Assembly: GCF_014621775.1 (NCBI RefSeq)
Contig: NZ_CP061204.1
Coordinates: 3,306,501-3,370,500 of the forward strand
From: Stenotrophomonas sp. 169
Lineage (GTDB): Bacteria > Pseudomonadota > Gammaproteobacteria > Xanthomonadales > Xanthomonadaceae
DNA length: 64,000 nucleotides
Reading direction: 5' to 3'
Under the pieces are notes generated by a model. That model searched no databases, was not told where the DNA came from, and saw only the letters and a list, made by a program, of their open reading frames with translations. This document shows, piece after piece, positions 7,648 to 15,394 of this stretch. Position 1 is the stretch's first letter. The number at the start of each line of letters is the position of its first letter. Position numbers and translations under genes: made by a program.

Positions 7648-8160
7648 CTACGCGCGCACTCGTTTGCTCGCCATTGCTGTTCTCAGGGTCTCCAACTCAT
7701 TCAATACTTCGGCCAAGCCGCGGTTGCTGGCCAGCGCGCGCGCATGCCGGCTCTGCCCGTGCTCGCCCGCATCCAGCCACGCCGCCGCATGCGTCCGCAG
7801 GGTGACGTTCGCCGCCTCCAGCACCACATGGTGCCGGGCGTTCCGCTGCAGCTCGACCAGCTTCGGACCGAATACGCCTAGGAGCGATGCTGCCGGATCC
7901 TTCAGCAGCTGCTCGGCGTCGCCCTCTATGCGCGCGCCGTGGTGCACCTGCTTGGCCAGCATGTCGAGCAAGTCCGCCAGCTCCCGGTCCCCGCCCGGAG
8001 ACGGCGCCCGGATAAATCGTCGCTGATGGTGCGTGACGCGGCGCTTATCCAGCAGCCGATCCTGCACGTGAGCGCTGGTCCGCAACAGGCCGGCGAGACC
8101 TACAGCAGTGCCGTGCAGTTCCGCATGCGTCGAGTTCGTGAAGTTATTCGTCCGTCCCAT
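7648..8160 (-). CDS. Hypothetical protein in accessory block
   Basis: A 170-residue protein starting MGRTNNFTNS, preceded by a purine-rich stretch containing GAGAG. The sequence is helical and rich in Ala, Arg and His (KLVELQRNARHHVVLEAANV) with no recognised domain. It is probably cotranscribed with the HEPN-like gene downstream and is divergent from the small phage genes leading to the integrase. The 40-bp gap to 8202 must hold both promoters. Confidence 0.55.
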   Translation of the reverse strand: MGRTNNFTNSTHAELHGTAVGLAGLLRTSAHVQDRLLDKRRVTHHQRRFIRAPSPGGDRELADLLDMLAKQVHHGARIEGDAEQLLKDPAASLLGVFGPKLVELQRNARHHVVLEAANVTLRTHAAAWLDAGEHGQSRHARALASNRGLAEVLNELETLRTAMASKRVRA

Positions 8161-8201
8161 CGGGCTCTCTTTTCTCCCTCGCTTTCCAATCGAGGTGCCC
8201 A

Positions 8202-8522
8202 ATGACCCAGTGCAAGATCGACCATCCCGAGGGCCTGTCGCCCTGCGCCGCTGGTCACAGCGCGCGGCACATCCATGACGGCCGCAGCTCCAGCGCTGGT
8301 GGCGGCCACTTCGTTGAGTGCCGGTGCACGAAGACGGCCAAGCACGCGGCTCCAGACGCGGCGCTGCCCAGCTGGCGTCAGATGAATCGCCCGGTGCGCA
8401 GCACGCGCAAGGCTGTGGCGCACGTCGAGCCTGACAACGTTCTGCAGTTCAAGCTCACCATCGCCGAGCCGGCCACGAAGCGCACCCGTGTCCGCGCCAG
8501 CGCTCAAGGAGGCCGACCGTGA
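8202..8522 (+). CDS. Small phage-type Cys/His-rich protein
   Basis: A 106-residue protein opening the integrase operon. The segment GGHFVECRCTKTAKH, followed by an alanine-rich stretch and SWRQMN, resembles small zinc-binding proteins frequent next to integrases in Lysobacteraceae prophages; this is recognition of style rather than of a named family. A GAGGT site precedes ATG 8202. It overlaps the next gene by 4 nt (GTGA), suggesting coupled translation. Confidence 0.55.
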   Translation: MTQCKIDHPEGLSPCAAGHSARHIHDGRSSSAGGGHFVECRCTKTAKHAAPDAALPSWRQMNRPVRSTRKAVAHVEPDNVLQFKLTIAEPATKRTRVRASAQGGRP

Positions 8523-8722
8523 TCGGAGAGGTTCTCCAGTTCCGCGACCTGCAGGAGCTTTGTCGGCCCGGCAAACGGCCGCGGCACGCCACCGTGGAGC
8601 GCTGGGCCAGGCAGCGAAAGATCCGAGTGCAGTACGACGGCCAAGGCGGCGTCTGGACCACCACTGCAGCGCTCAACGAGGCACTGGGCCTTACCTCCCC
8701 AGCTTTCGAGAACGAGAGCTAG
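8519..8722 (+). CDS. Excisionase-like small protein
   Basis: A 67-residue protein starting with GTG inside the stop of the preceding gene. The pattern FRDLQELCRPGKRPRHATVERWARQ followed by RVQYDGQGGVW resembles DUF4224-type winged helix proteins found just upstream of tyrosine integrases, which bind attachment-site DNA and favour excision. Its place 37 bp before the integrase supports that. The function is inferred. Confidence 0.55.
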   Translation: MIGEVLQFRDLQELCRPGKRPRHATVERWARQRKIRVQYDGQGGVWTTTAALNEALGLTSPAFENES

Positions 8723-8759
8723 CCCGCTTCGCTGATCTGAAAGGACGCACTGCCGCACC

Positions 8760-9944
8760 ATGGCTAGACCACGCAAGGCCGCACCCAACCTGCCCTCGCA
8801 CATCGACCACACCCAGCTGCCGGCGGGAATCTATTGGGATCCCACCGGTCGTGGCAAGCGGTACGTCCGCGTGACGCATGAAGAAGGCTACGGTTCCAGA
8901 ATCAAGACGGTCGCCGGGCCGACAGCGGGCATGTCAGGCCTGCACGCGATCATGGAAGCACGCCGAGGCGAAGCCCAGCGCGGAACAGTGGCCTTTGTCA
9001 TCGACCGGCATGCCGAAAGCCTGGCGTTTGCCCAACTCAAACCGTCGACGCAGCAGGGCTACAAGGACTATGCCCGCGCCATCAAGGCGTACCCGCTCAA
9101 GAACAACACAACGCTGGGCGAGGCCACCGTGGACAGACTGACGCCTGGGTTCATTCGCCGGCTGATTGACGTTATCGCTCAGGGAAGGCCAGGCGCAAAG
9201 CCGGGCGCCCCGGCCATCCCCGGTCACCCCACGAAGGCCAACCACTTGCTGCGCCTTCTGCGGCGCGTGTTCGGCTGGGCACGGGAGCATGACCACGCCA
9301 GCACCAACCCGGCCACCGGCATCAAGCAGGTCAAAGAGAAGGGTGATCACCGCATGCCAGCGATCGACGTGTTCCGCAAGGTCCAAGCATATGCGAAGGA
9401 GTGCAGCGCGCGCGGACCTCGCGCTAGGGTCGCAGTGCCGGCGTACCTGTGGGCAGCAATGGAACTGGCGTATCAGGCGCGCCTACGCGGCATTGAGGTG
9501 CTGACGCTGACGGACGCTCACGTCGACGGCGAGGTTTCGCGCACGAACCGCCGGAAGGGCAGCCGAGACAATCTGGTGCGGAAGGGTGTCGAAACCGAGG
9601 AAGCTATCGACATGCTGCGGGCGCGTCGGGCGGCTATTTGGGGGCGAAACGGGGGAGTGATTCCGATCCGGGCCGAGGACCGCTATCTGTTCGTCAGCGA
9701 GGGCGGTGAGCGGTTGACCGAGGATGGTTGGCAGACCGCATGGGGGCGCATGATGCGCAATGCGGTGAAGGATGGAATTCTGAGCCAGGACGACCGCTTC
9801 GGCCTACACAGTCTGAAACATCGCGGAGTGACCGACACCAAGGGCGACAAGAAGGAAGCCAGCGGGCACAAGACGGACGCCATGATGCACGTCTACGAGC
9901 ACTCGCTCCCTACAGTCGCTGAGTCTGGCTCCAACGACCGGTAA
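8760..9944 (+). CDS. Tyrosine recombinase (integrase)
   Basis: A 394-residue site-specific recombinase that would integrate and excise the surrounding element. The N-terminal part (1-60) is an arm-binding region, followed by a core-binding helical domain (about 85-185). The catalytic residues are Arg243 (ARLRGIEV), His350 with Lys353 in HSLKHR where many relatives have HxLR, His370 in SGHK, and the nucleophile Tyr379 in HVYEHS. Length and motifs indicate an intact enzyme. It is third in an operon with two small phage genes and is convergent with the AT-rich membrane-protein operon, 8 bp away. Confidence 0.92.
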   Translation: MARPRKAAPNLPSHIDHTQLPAGIYWDPTGRGKRYVRVTHEEGYGSRIKTVAGPTAGMSGLHAIMEARRGEAQRGTVAFVIDRHAESLAFAQLKPSTQQGYKDYARAIKAYPLKNNTTLGEATVDRLTPGFIRRLIDVIAQGRPGAKPGAPAIPGHPTKANHLLRLLRRVFGWAREHDHASTNPATGIKQVKEKGDHRMPAIDVFRKVQAYAKECSARGPRARVAVPAYLWAAMELAYQARLRGIEVLTLTDAHVDGEVSRTNRRKGSRDNLVRKGVETEEAIDMLRARRAAIWGRNGGVIPIRAEDRYLFVSEGGERLTEDGWQTAWGRMMRNAVKDGILSQDDRFGLHSLKHRGVTDTKGDKKEASGHKTDAMMHVYEHSLPTVAESGSNDR

Positions 9945-9952
9945 CCCTGCCG

Positions 9953-10516
9953 TCAGTACTCTGGGCGATTTAGACGGTCCCCAAGATAATAAAGACCGAG
10001 ACCCGTCGCAAAAACCAACTGCCAGAAAAGGCAAAGCAAGCCAAAAATAAACACCCACTTGCCATAAGACGCTAGCGAACCAAGAACGCTAAATAACCCC
10101 TGCGCAGTTAGACCCGCAAAAACGCAAAGTATTAGCAGAGCAAAGCTTTCCCAGCACAAGAAAGCAAACAAGTAGGCAAGAAACCGACGACGGGTCAGTT
10201 CTATTTTGTTTTCATGACCGCCGATGTCAACGTTCAAAGTTGGCGACGGCGAAGGCATCACAGTGTCAATGTCAGGTCGATTAAAGGTGGCGATTGCCGC
10301 GAGAGCTGCGATGTAAAATCCCGGCAAAACGGAAAAAACAATGATCAGCCTATCCAACAATCCCGACGTACCGGCGATCATACCAGGGCGCCCCAGCACC
10401 CATAACAGGAGGCTGGTCACGGCCGAAAAAAATCCTGGATAGAACCAGTCGAATACCCACTTCGACTGGTGCTTGATCTTGAGATAGGCGAGCGGCGAGA
10501 ATATTAAAGAAAACAC
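9953..10516 (-). CDS. Four-helix membrane protein of accessory operon
   Basis: 187 residues with four probable transmembrane segments (about 24-44, 50-80, 112-140 and 150-180). A polar loop of some 35 residues between helices 2 and 3 contains DIGGHENKIELTRRR. I recognise no family. Base composition is far more AT-rich than the flanking core, a sign of recent transfer. It follows the gene ending at 10526 by 9 nt and is surely cotranscribed with it. A small membrane partner downstream of a soluble protein is a common layout for defence modules (Kiwa pairs a four-helix membrane protein with a protein of about 315 residues), but no homology is claimed. Confidence 0.75.
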   Translation of the reverse strand: MFSLIFSPLAYLKIKHQSKWVFDWFYPGFFSAVTSLLLWVLGRPGMIAGTSGLLDRLIIVFSVLPGFYIAALAAIATFNRPDIDTVMPSPSPTLNVDIGGHENKIELTRRRFLAYLFAFLCWESFALLILCVFAGLTAQGLFSVLGSLASYGKWVFIFGLLCLFWQLVFATGLGLYYLGDRLNRPEY

Positions 10517-10525
10517 ACCAAGACC

Positions 10526-11299
10526 TCACACCAGTTTTCGCATCAATCCAATGATAACCGGGTTAATTTGCGCAAACGCGGTAGGCAAATTACCAAGACC
10601 GGTCAACCTTTCTTTTCTAACATACAAGCCAGTAGACAAGAGCCCGTAGTTCTTAGACATCACGCTCACGGTGCGATTCACATCTGAATCAGTCTTAAAT
10701 TTGATTCTGGCAAACTCGTAATCATTCGCCTTACCGGGAAGCACCGAATCCAAGAGAGCCTTTGCCTTTCCCAGAATTTTATTCGGATTGGGCTTGAGGA
10801 TCACAGAGGCGCGATCTTCAATAATTTTGTCAGCCGCATCCCAGCTCGCTCCCTTCTTTTTCTGGGTGTACAACTCAACCTGTTGGAGCTCACCGCTTTT
10901 CAGATCCTTGATAAATTCAGAAGAAGGGTGACCTAGCAGTTCAATGCTTGGATACGCCTTCACCTTCAAAAAGTTTCCTGCGGCGTCCTTCTTTCCAACG
11001 GGGTCATCCACCCAGAAATCCTTGAACAACTTGCTGTAAGCACGAAACATTTTGTTCAAGAACACGACAACTTTGGATGCAGGAACGCCCGTCGCGGACT
11101 CAAGCAGGAAGGGGCATGGCGCGGAGTTTTTAGCGTTGCCATACTGCCAAACGATGTGGGCGGTGTGTTCAAGCCCTTCGTCGCCAACCTTGTTCTCAAC
11201 CCGCCTAGCGCCCTTTAGCCAATCTGTGAACGTGGGGTCTGCCGCCTCGGGATCAGCAAAGCCAATCAGCATCTCGCAGCGGCTTGCACTGACTGTCAT
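10526..11299 (-). CDS. Accessory-operon protein, C-terminal part of a two-frame gene
   Basis: 257 residues from ATG 11299, soluble, with no recognised domain and lysine-rich helices (KLFKDFWVDDPVGKK; KANDYEFARIKFKTDSDV). The same frame stays open upstream of the ATG through A-Y-V-V-N-S-K-K-Q-V-F-Y-I-A-D and continues naturally from the frame of the 60-residue gene at 11296-11478. That change of frame falls exactly on the heptamer A AAA AAG at 11344-11350. A joined product would have 317 residues. Independent initiation at 11299 (ATGA overlap with the upstream stop) is possible too. AT-rich composition indicates transfer. Confidence 0.7.
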   Translation of the reverse strand: MTVSASRCEMLIGFADPEAADPTFTDWLKGARRVENKVGDEGLEHTAHIVWQYGNAKNSAPCPFLLESATGVPASKVVVFLNKMFRAYSKLFKDFWVDDPVGKKDAAGNFLKVKAYPSIELLGHPSSEFIKDLKSGELQQVELYTQKKKGASWDAADKIIEDRASVILKPNPNKILGKAKALLDSVLPGKANDYEFARIKFKTDSDVNRTVSVMSKNYGLLSTGLYVRKERLTGLGNLPTAFAQINPVIIGLMRKLV

Positions 11300-11478
11300 A
11301 TCGGCAATGTAGAAGACCTGCTTTTTCGAATTAACGACGTAAGCTTTTTTGCATTGAAGAACTTAAGGACAGTCTGCGCCAGCTTTTCGTGCGGAAACGG
11401 CGCCAGTCCCTTGTAGCTTCTGCTCTTCGTCTCCGTCACAACATCAAAGAAGAAGACGTCCCGCTCATCCTTCTGCAT
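11296..11478 (-). CDS. Accessory-operon protein, N-terminal frame of a two-frame gene
   Basis: A 60-residue frame from ATG 11478. Residues 1-45 (RDVFFFDVVTETKSRSYKG to FFNAKK) read as an ordinary domain start. The last 15 (LTSLIRKSRSSTLPI) look like out-of-frame sequence. At residues 44-45 the codons AAA AAG form the slippery heptamer A AAA AAG; a -1 shift there continues directly into the 257-residue frame. It is therefore either a programmed frameshift gene, a recent one-base mutation in a run of six A, or a sequencing error. Confidence 0.6.
   Translation of the reverse strand: MQKDERDVFFFDVVTETKSRSYKGLAPFPHEKLAQTVLKFFNAKKLTSLIRKSRSSTLPI
11344..11350 (-). promoter_or_regulatory. Candidate -1 ribosomal frameshift site
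   Basis: On the minus strand the bases A AAA AAG lie in register with the 60-residue frame. This is the heptamer used by E. coli dnaX. Slippage joins FFNAKK to AYVVNS. I see no strong Shine-Dalgarno-like stimulator about 10 nt upstream, which dnaX has, and could not fold a downstream stem by eye. Confidence 0.45.
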
Positions 11479-11695
11479 CGCACTACCCCTGTCCCTAGAT
11501 CATCTCGCACGATTTTCGCACAGGGCGAGACGGATATGAACAAAACGTAACTTCGTTATCGCGACCATTCCTTTGCAGCCTGCCGTCAGCTGGTCGTCGT
11601 CGCGCAAAGGATGGTCGGCAACCGCGTATTTCCGGAGCAATTTCCGGAGGGCGGGAGCGATGAACAAAAAAATAGCCTTAACCCATTGATTTCAA

Positions 11696-11772
11696 TGGTG
11701 CGCCCGACAGGAATCGAACCTGTAACCGCCGGCTTAGAAGGCCGGTGCTCTATCCAGTTGAGCTACGGGCGC
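11696..11772 (-). tRNA. tRNA-Arg (TCT)
   Basis: A 77-nt tRNA on the minus strand from GCGCCCGTAGCTCAACTGG to an encoded CCA. The anticodon loop CTTCTAA gives TCT. Its 3' end borders the accessory block, which makes it the likeliest attachment site of the integrase, although I found no repeated copy of the tRNA end. Confidence 0.97.
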
Positions 11773-11813
11773 CCGAACCGGTTAACCAAACCGCTCTATC
11801 GAGGGCGATGGGT

Positions 11814-11890
11814 TGGTCGGGGTAGAGGGATTCGAACCCCCGACATCCTGCTCCCAAAGCAGGCGCGCTACCAGACTGCGCTATACCCCG
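11814..11890 (-). tRNA. tRNA-Pro (TGG)
   Basis: A 77-nt tRNA on the minus strand from CGGGGTATAGCGCAGTCTGG to an encoded CCA. The anticodon loop TTTGGGA gives TGG. It lies 41 bp upstream of tRNA-Arg in the same transcription unit. Confidence 0.97.
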
Positions 11891-12093
11891 GCGATGCATC
11901 CTGCCTGGGGCCGGGCCCACGAGCAGACGGGGATTGTGAACAACCGTGCGTTGTTCTGTCAAACAGAACGGTCGGTTCAGCCCCTTATCTGCAAGGCGCC
12001 GGGGCCCCTCAACGCCGTGGGCGCAGCGTGTCCGTTATGATCGTGCGCAGCGGCCGGATGGCCCCCTACCCCCTTCACGCACGGAGAACGCAC

Positions 12094-12864
12094 ATGCGCA
12101 GCGGCAACCCGGCTCTTTCCGAGTCCACCTTCCTCGACCTTGGCAGCGGCACCGTTTCGGCGCGCGGCGATCAGGTGATGACCCTCAATGGCACGGTCAA
12201 CAAGACCGGCGTGCTGCTGCTGCTGACCGTGCTGACCGCGTCGTTTGCGTGGAGCCAGGCGCTGGTCACCAGCGGCGAGATGGCCGGCACGCTGTCGTCG
12301 GCGGGCATGGGCTACGCCATCGGCGGCGCGGTCGGTGGCCTGATCCTGGCCTTGATCACCGTGTTCAAGAAGACCTGGGCGCCGGTGACCGCGCCGATGT
12401 ATGCGCTGGTGGAGGGTCTGTTCCTGGGCGCCATCTCCGCCGTGTTCGAGCAGCGCTTCCCGGGCATCGTGTTCCAGGCTGTGCTGGCGACGTTCGGCAC
12501 GCTGGTTGCGCTGCTGGTCGCGTATCGCAGTGGGCTGATCAAGGCCACCGAGAACTTCAAGCTGGGCGTGGTGGCCGCAACCGGCGGTATCGCGCTGCTG
12601 TATCTGGCGTCGATCGTGCTGGGCCTGTTCGGCATCAACGTGCCGGTGATTCATGAAGCCAGCGGCCTGGGCATCGCGTTCAGCGTGTTCGTGGTGATCG
12701 TGGCGGCGTTGAACCTGGTGCTGGATTTCGACTTCATTGAAAGCGGTGTTGAGCAGGGCGCACCGAAGTTCATGGAGTGGTACGGCGCGTTTGGCCTGAT
12801 GGTGACGCTGGTGTGGCTGTACGTGGAATTCCTGCGCCTGCTGTCGAAGATCCAGCAGCGCTGA
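12094..12864 (+). CDS. Bax inhibitor-1/YccA-like membrane protein
   Basis: A 256-residue inner-membrane protein with seven probable helices starting near residue 38. It has the family's layout: a cytoplasmic N-terminus, APMYALVEGLFLGAIS after helix 2, and the terminal NLVLDFDFIESGVEQGAPKFMEWYGAFGLMVTLVWLY, whose acidic residues are typical of TMBIM/YccA proteins. Bacterial members are linked to membrane-protease control and to proton or calcium leak; the role here is unknown. ATG 12094 is chosen over longer starts because CGGAGAACGC precedes it and because upstream sequence is tRNA. Confidence 0.9.
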   Translation: MRSGNPALSESTFLDLGSGTVSARGDQVMTLNGTVNKTGVLLLLTVLTASFAWSQALVTSGEMAGTLSSAGMGYAIGGAVGGLILALITVFKKTWAPVTAPMYALVEGLFLGAISAVFEQRFPGIVFQAVLATFGTLVALLVAYRSGLIKATENFKLGVVAATGGIALLYLASIVLGLFGINVPVIHEASGLGIAFSVFVVIVAALNLVLDFDFIESGVEQGAPKFMEWYGAFGLMVTLVWLYVEFLRLLSKIQQR

Positions 12865-12884
12865 TCGCGCGCGTTGGGTTCTGC

Positions 12885-13492
12885 GTGATGCTGCTTTTGT
12901 AACGCCGAGCTGTGCTCGGCGGAACGGCAAAGGCGCCGCGCCGTGCGCTCGCCGAGCGTGGCTCGGCGCTACCCGGCTTCGGGTGTTCGTGATGCTGCTT
13001 TTGTAGCGCCGAGCCGTGCTCGGCGGAAAGGCAGAGGCGCCGCGCTGCGCGCTCGCCGAGCGTGGCTCGGCGCTACCCGGCTTCGGGTGTTCGTGATGCT
13101 GCTTTTGTAGCGCCGAGCCGTGCTCGGCGGAAAGGCAGAGGCGCCGCGCTGCGCGCTCGCCGAGCGCGGCTCGGCGCTACCCGGCTTCGGGTGTTCGTGA
13201 TGCTGCTTTTGTAGCGCCGAGCCGTGCTCGGCGGAAAGGCAGAGGCGCCGCGCTGCGCGCTCGCCGAGCGCGGCTCGGCGCTACCCGGTTTCGGGTGTTC
13301 GTGATGCTGCTTTTGTAACGCCGAGCCGTGCTCGGCGGAAAGGCAGAGGCGCCGCGCTGCGCGCTCGCCGAGCGCGGCTCGGCGCTACCCGGCTTCGGGT
13401 CTGCGTGATGCTGCTTTTGTAGCGCCGAGCCGTGCTCGGCGGAAAGGCAGAGGCGCCGCGCTGCGCGCTCGCCGAGAGTGGATCGGCGCTAC
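12885..13492. repeat. Tandem array of six 104-bp SMAG-dimer units
   Basis: Units begin GTGATGCTGCTTTTGTA at 12885, 12989, 13093, 13197, 13301 and 13405, a constant period of 104 bp; the last unit is cut short. Each holds two facing palindromes: GTAGCGCCGAGCC-GTGCTCGGCG near its start and the inverted CGCCGAGCG-CGGCTCGGCGCTAC near its end, a SMAG (GTAG) inverted pair. Units differ by few bases, so amplification is recent. The array lies between convergent genes and fills the interval 12865-13528, where no gene is seen. Confidence 0.93.
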
Positions 13493-13528
13493 CCGCCCAT
13501 TCACCGTCAATGTCGACCTGCCCATTCG

Positions 13529-14443
13529 TCAACGGGCGTCGAGGGAGGCCTGCAGTGCGGCGTAGTGGGTCTGCAGGTGCTCTACCAGGACGCGCACTTT
13601 GGCGGCCATGGCGCGTGCATGGGGATACAGTGCGAAGTAGTGGCGGCGGCCGCCGTTCCAGGCGGGCAGGATGCGGATCAGCCGTCCGGCGCGCAGGTCT
13701 TCCTGCACGGTCAGGGCGGTGAGCAGGGTGATGCCCATACCCGCCAACGTGGCGGCATACAGGGCCGGGGTGGCATCCACGCACAGCCGTTGGCCGGGTT
13801 CAACCGTCAGCGACACGCCGCGCGGTCCGTGCAGGTGCCACGCCGCACGCGCCGCGGTCGGGCTGAACGCCAACAGGGCATGCTGGTGCAGTTCGGCAGC
13901 CTGCCGCGGCAGTCCGTGCCGTGCGATATACGCCGGTGCGGCGACCAGCACGAGATCGCACCGCGCCAGCTCGCGCGCCACCATTTGGCTGTCGGGCAGT
14001 TCGTGGGCAATGCGCAGGGCAAGATCGAAGCCACCGCCCACCACATCCACCAGTTGGTCATCGGCGCACAGGTCCAGCGCGACATCCGGATAGCGGGTGA
14101 GGAACGCGGGCAGCCAGTGCGGCAATTCCTGGCTGGCCACCACCTGGGGCACGCTGATGCGCAGGCGTCCACTGGGCTGTACCTGGCCGGCCCGCGCCCG
14201 ATTGTCGGCAAGTTCCAGTCGATCAAGCAGCTCGACCGCCTCGGCGTAATACTGCCGGCCGGCCTCGGTCAACGAGAAACGGCGGCTGTTGCGATCCAGC
14301 AGGCGGGCCTGCAGGTGCTCTTCCAACTGCCGCAGCTGCCGTGACATCGCCGAATGGGTGGTGCCCAGGCGCTCGGCGGCGGAAGTGAAGCTGCCCGCTT
14401 CCACGATCGAACGCAGCGCGCGCAGGGCAGCGAAATGGTCCAT
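13529..14443 (-). CDS. LysR-family transcriptional regulator
   Basis: A 304-residue DNA-binding regulator. The N-terminal winged helix (about 3-62) reads RSIVEAGSFTSAAERLGTTHSAMSRQLRQLE, followed by a LysR substrate-binding domain (about 88-295, RLRISVPQVVASQELPHWLP). A TTG three codons earlier is too close to the GGAG ribosome site; ATG 14443 is better spaced. It sits 50 bp downstream of a secreted hydrolase on the same strand, so it may regulate that gene or others, with an unknown inducer. Confidence 0.92.
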   Translation of the reverse strand: MDHFAALRALRSIVEAGSFTSAAERLGTTHSAMSRQLRQLEEHLQARLLDRNSRRFSLTEAGRQYYAEAVELLDRLELADNRARAGQVQPSGRLRISVPQVVASQELPHWLPAFLTRYPDVALDLCADDQLVDVVGGGFDLALRIAHELPDSQMVARELARCDLVLVAAPAYIARHGLPRQAAELHQHALLAFSPTAARAAWHLHGPRGVSLTVEPGQRLCVDATPALYAATLAGMGITLLTALTVQEDLRAGRLIRILPAWNGGRRHYFALYPHARAMAAKVRVLVEHLQTHYAALQASLDAR

Positions 14444-14493
14444 CTCAGCCAAGCTCCGGCCAGCGCCCGCGTGCTGCGGGCGCGGCCAGCTTA

Positions 14494-15213
14494 TCAGCGC
14501 GCGACGGCGCTGGCCTTGTTGACCAGACCGATGATGGCGTCGGTGGTCATGACGTCGCCATAGGTATCTTCCAGCGTGGCCAGACTGGCTGCGTGCAGGG
14601 TCTTGTGGTCCACCTTGGCGCCGGTGGCCAGCTCCAGGTCACGGGTGGCCGTGGCGTCGGACGACACGATCGCGCGGTAACCGCGCGGGGCGGCCGCGGC
14701 ATCACGGGCAGCGCCAGACACACAGGCGTGGGTCATCAGGCCGGTGATGATCAGGGTGTCGATGCCGGCATCCTTCAGAGTCTTGTCCATTACCGCGGCC
14801 GAATGGCCGGCGAACACGCTGACGTTGTCCTTCTGCACGACCGTTTCGCCCGCGCGCGGCTGCATGTCGGGGTGGAACTGCACGGTCTTGCCGCCTTCAG
14901 CGAACAACGGCGCACCGGCCGGCAACACATGCTGTACGTGGATCACCCGGATGCCTTTGGCATCGGCGGCGTCGATCAGGCGGCGGGTGTTCTTCAGGGC
15001 AGTGGTGCCGTCCGGGATGACCATCCGGCCGCCCGGAAAATATTCGTTCTGGAAATCGATGACGATGATGGCCGTCTTGTCAGCCTGCAGGGCATCAATG
15101 GCGGTGGCACCGGCCATCTGGCGGATGGTGGGGTGGGCCGGCTCGGCGGCGGCGACCGGGGCGACGGCGGCCATGCCGATCAGGCTGGCCAAGCCGAGTG
15201 CTGCAATGTTCAT
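14494..15213 (-). CDS. Secreted isochorismatase-like cysteine hydrolase
   Basis: A 239-residue hydrolase with a Sec signal peptide (MNIAALGLASLIGMAAVAPVAAA, cleavage before AEPAHP), so periplasmic. The isochorismatase-like fold shows the triad: Asp in IIVIDFQNEY, a Lys in the VVQKDNVSVF region, and Cys in GLMTHACVSGAARDA. Family members cleave amides such as nicotinamide or N-carbamoyl compounds; the substrate is unknown. ATG 15213 is selected because it opens the signal peptide and follows a GGTACACCCTC leader after a gene-free interval. LysR lies downstream. Confidence 0.88.
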   Translation of the reverse strand: MNIAALGLASLIGMAAVAPVAAAEPAHPTIRQMAGATAIDALQADKTAIIVIDFQNEYFPGGRMVIPDGTTALKNTRRLIDAADAKGIRVIHVQHVLPAGAPLFAEGGKTVQFHPDMQPRAGETVVQKDNVSVFAGHSAAVMDKTLKDAGIDTLIITGLMTHACVSGAARDAAAAPRGYRAIVSSDATATRDLELATGAKVDHKTLHAASLATLEDTYGDVMTTDAIIGLVNKASAVAR

Positions 15214-15394
15214 GAGGGTGTACCTGGATGGGGAGGAAGTGCGGCCATGGTGACCCTGCGGCCACGCACCAACCAGCCCCTTGGACGCACCCCATCTGTG
15301 CGAGATGCGCACAGATGGGCGCCCTGCCCTGCAAACGCAGCGAGGCGCCCGAAGGCGCCCCGCTGATCCCGCTCGACCCGATGACGCAGACCGC

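Noticed and set aside
9953..11478. Naming the operon as Kiwa (KwaA/KwaB)
   Set aside because: Sizes and membrane topology are similar, but gene order is reversed and I could not recognise family motifs. Only an architectural comparison is justified.
12885..13492. Regular repeats suggesting a CRISPR array
   Set aside because: The whole 104-bp period repeats, with no unique spacers, and no cas genes are near. The units are SMAG palindromes.
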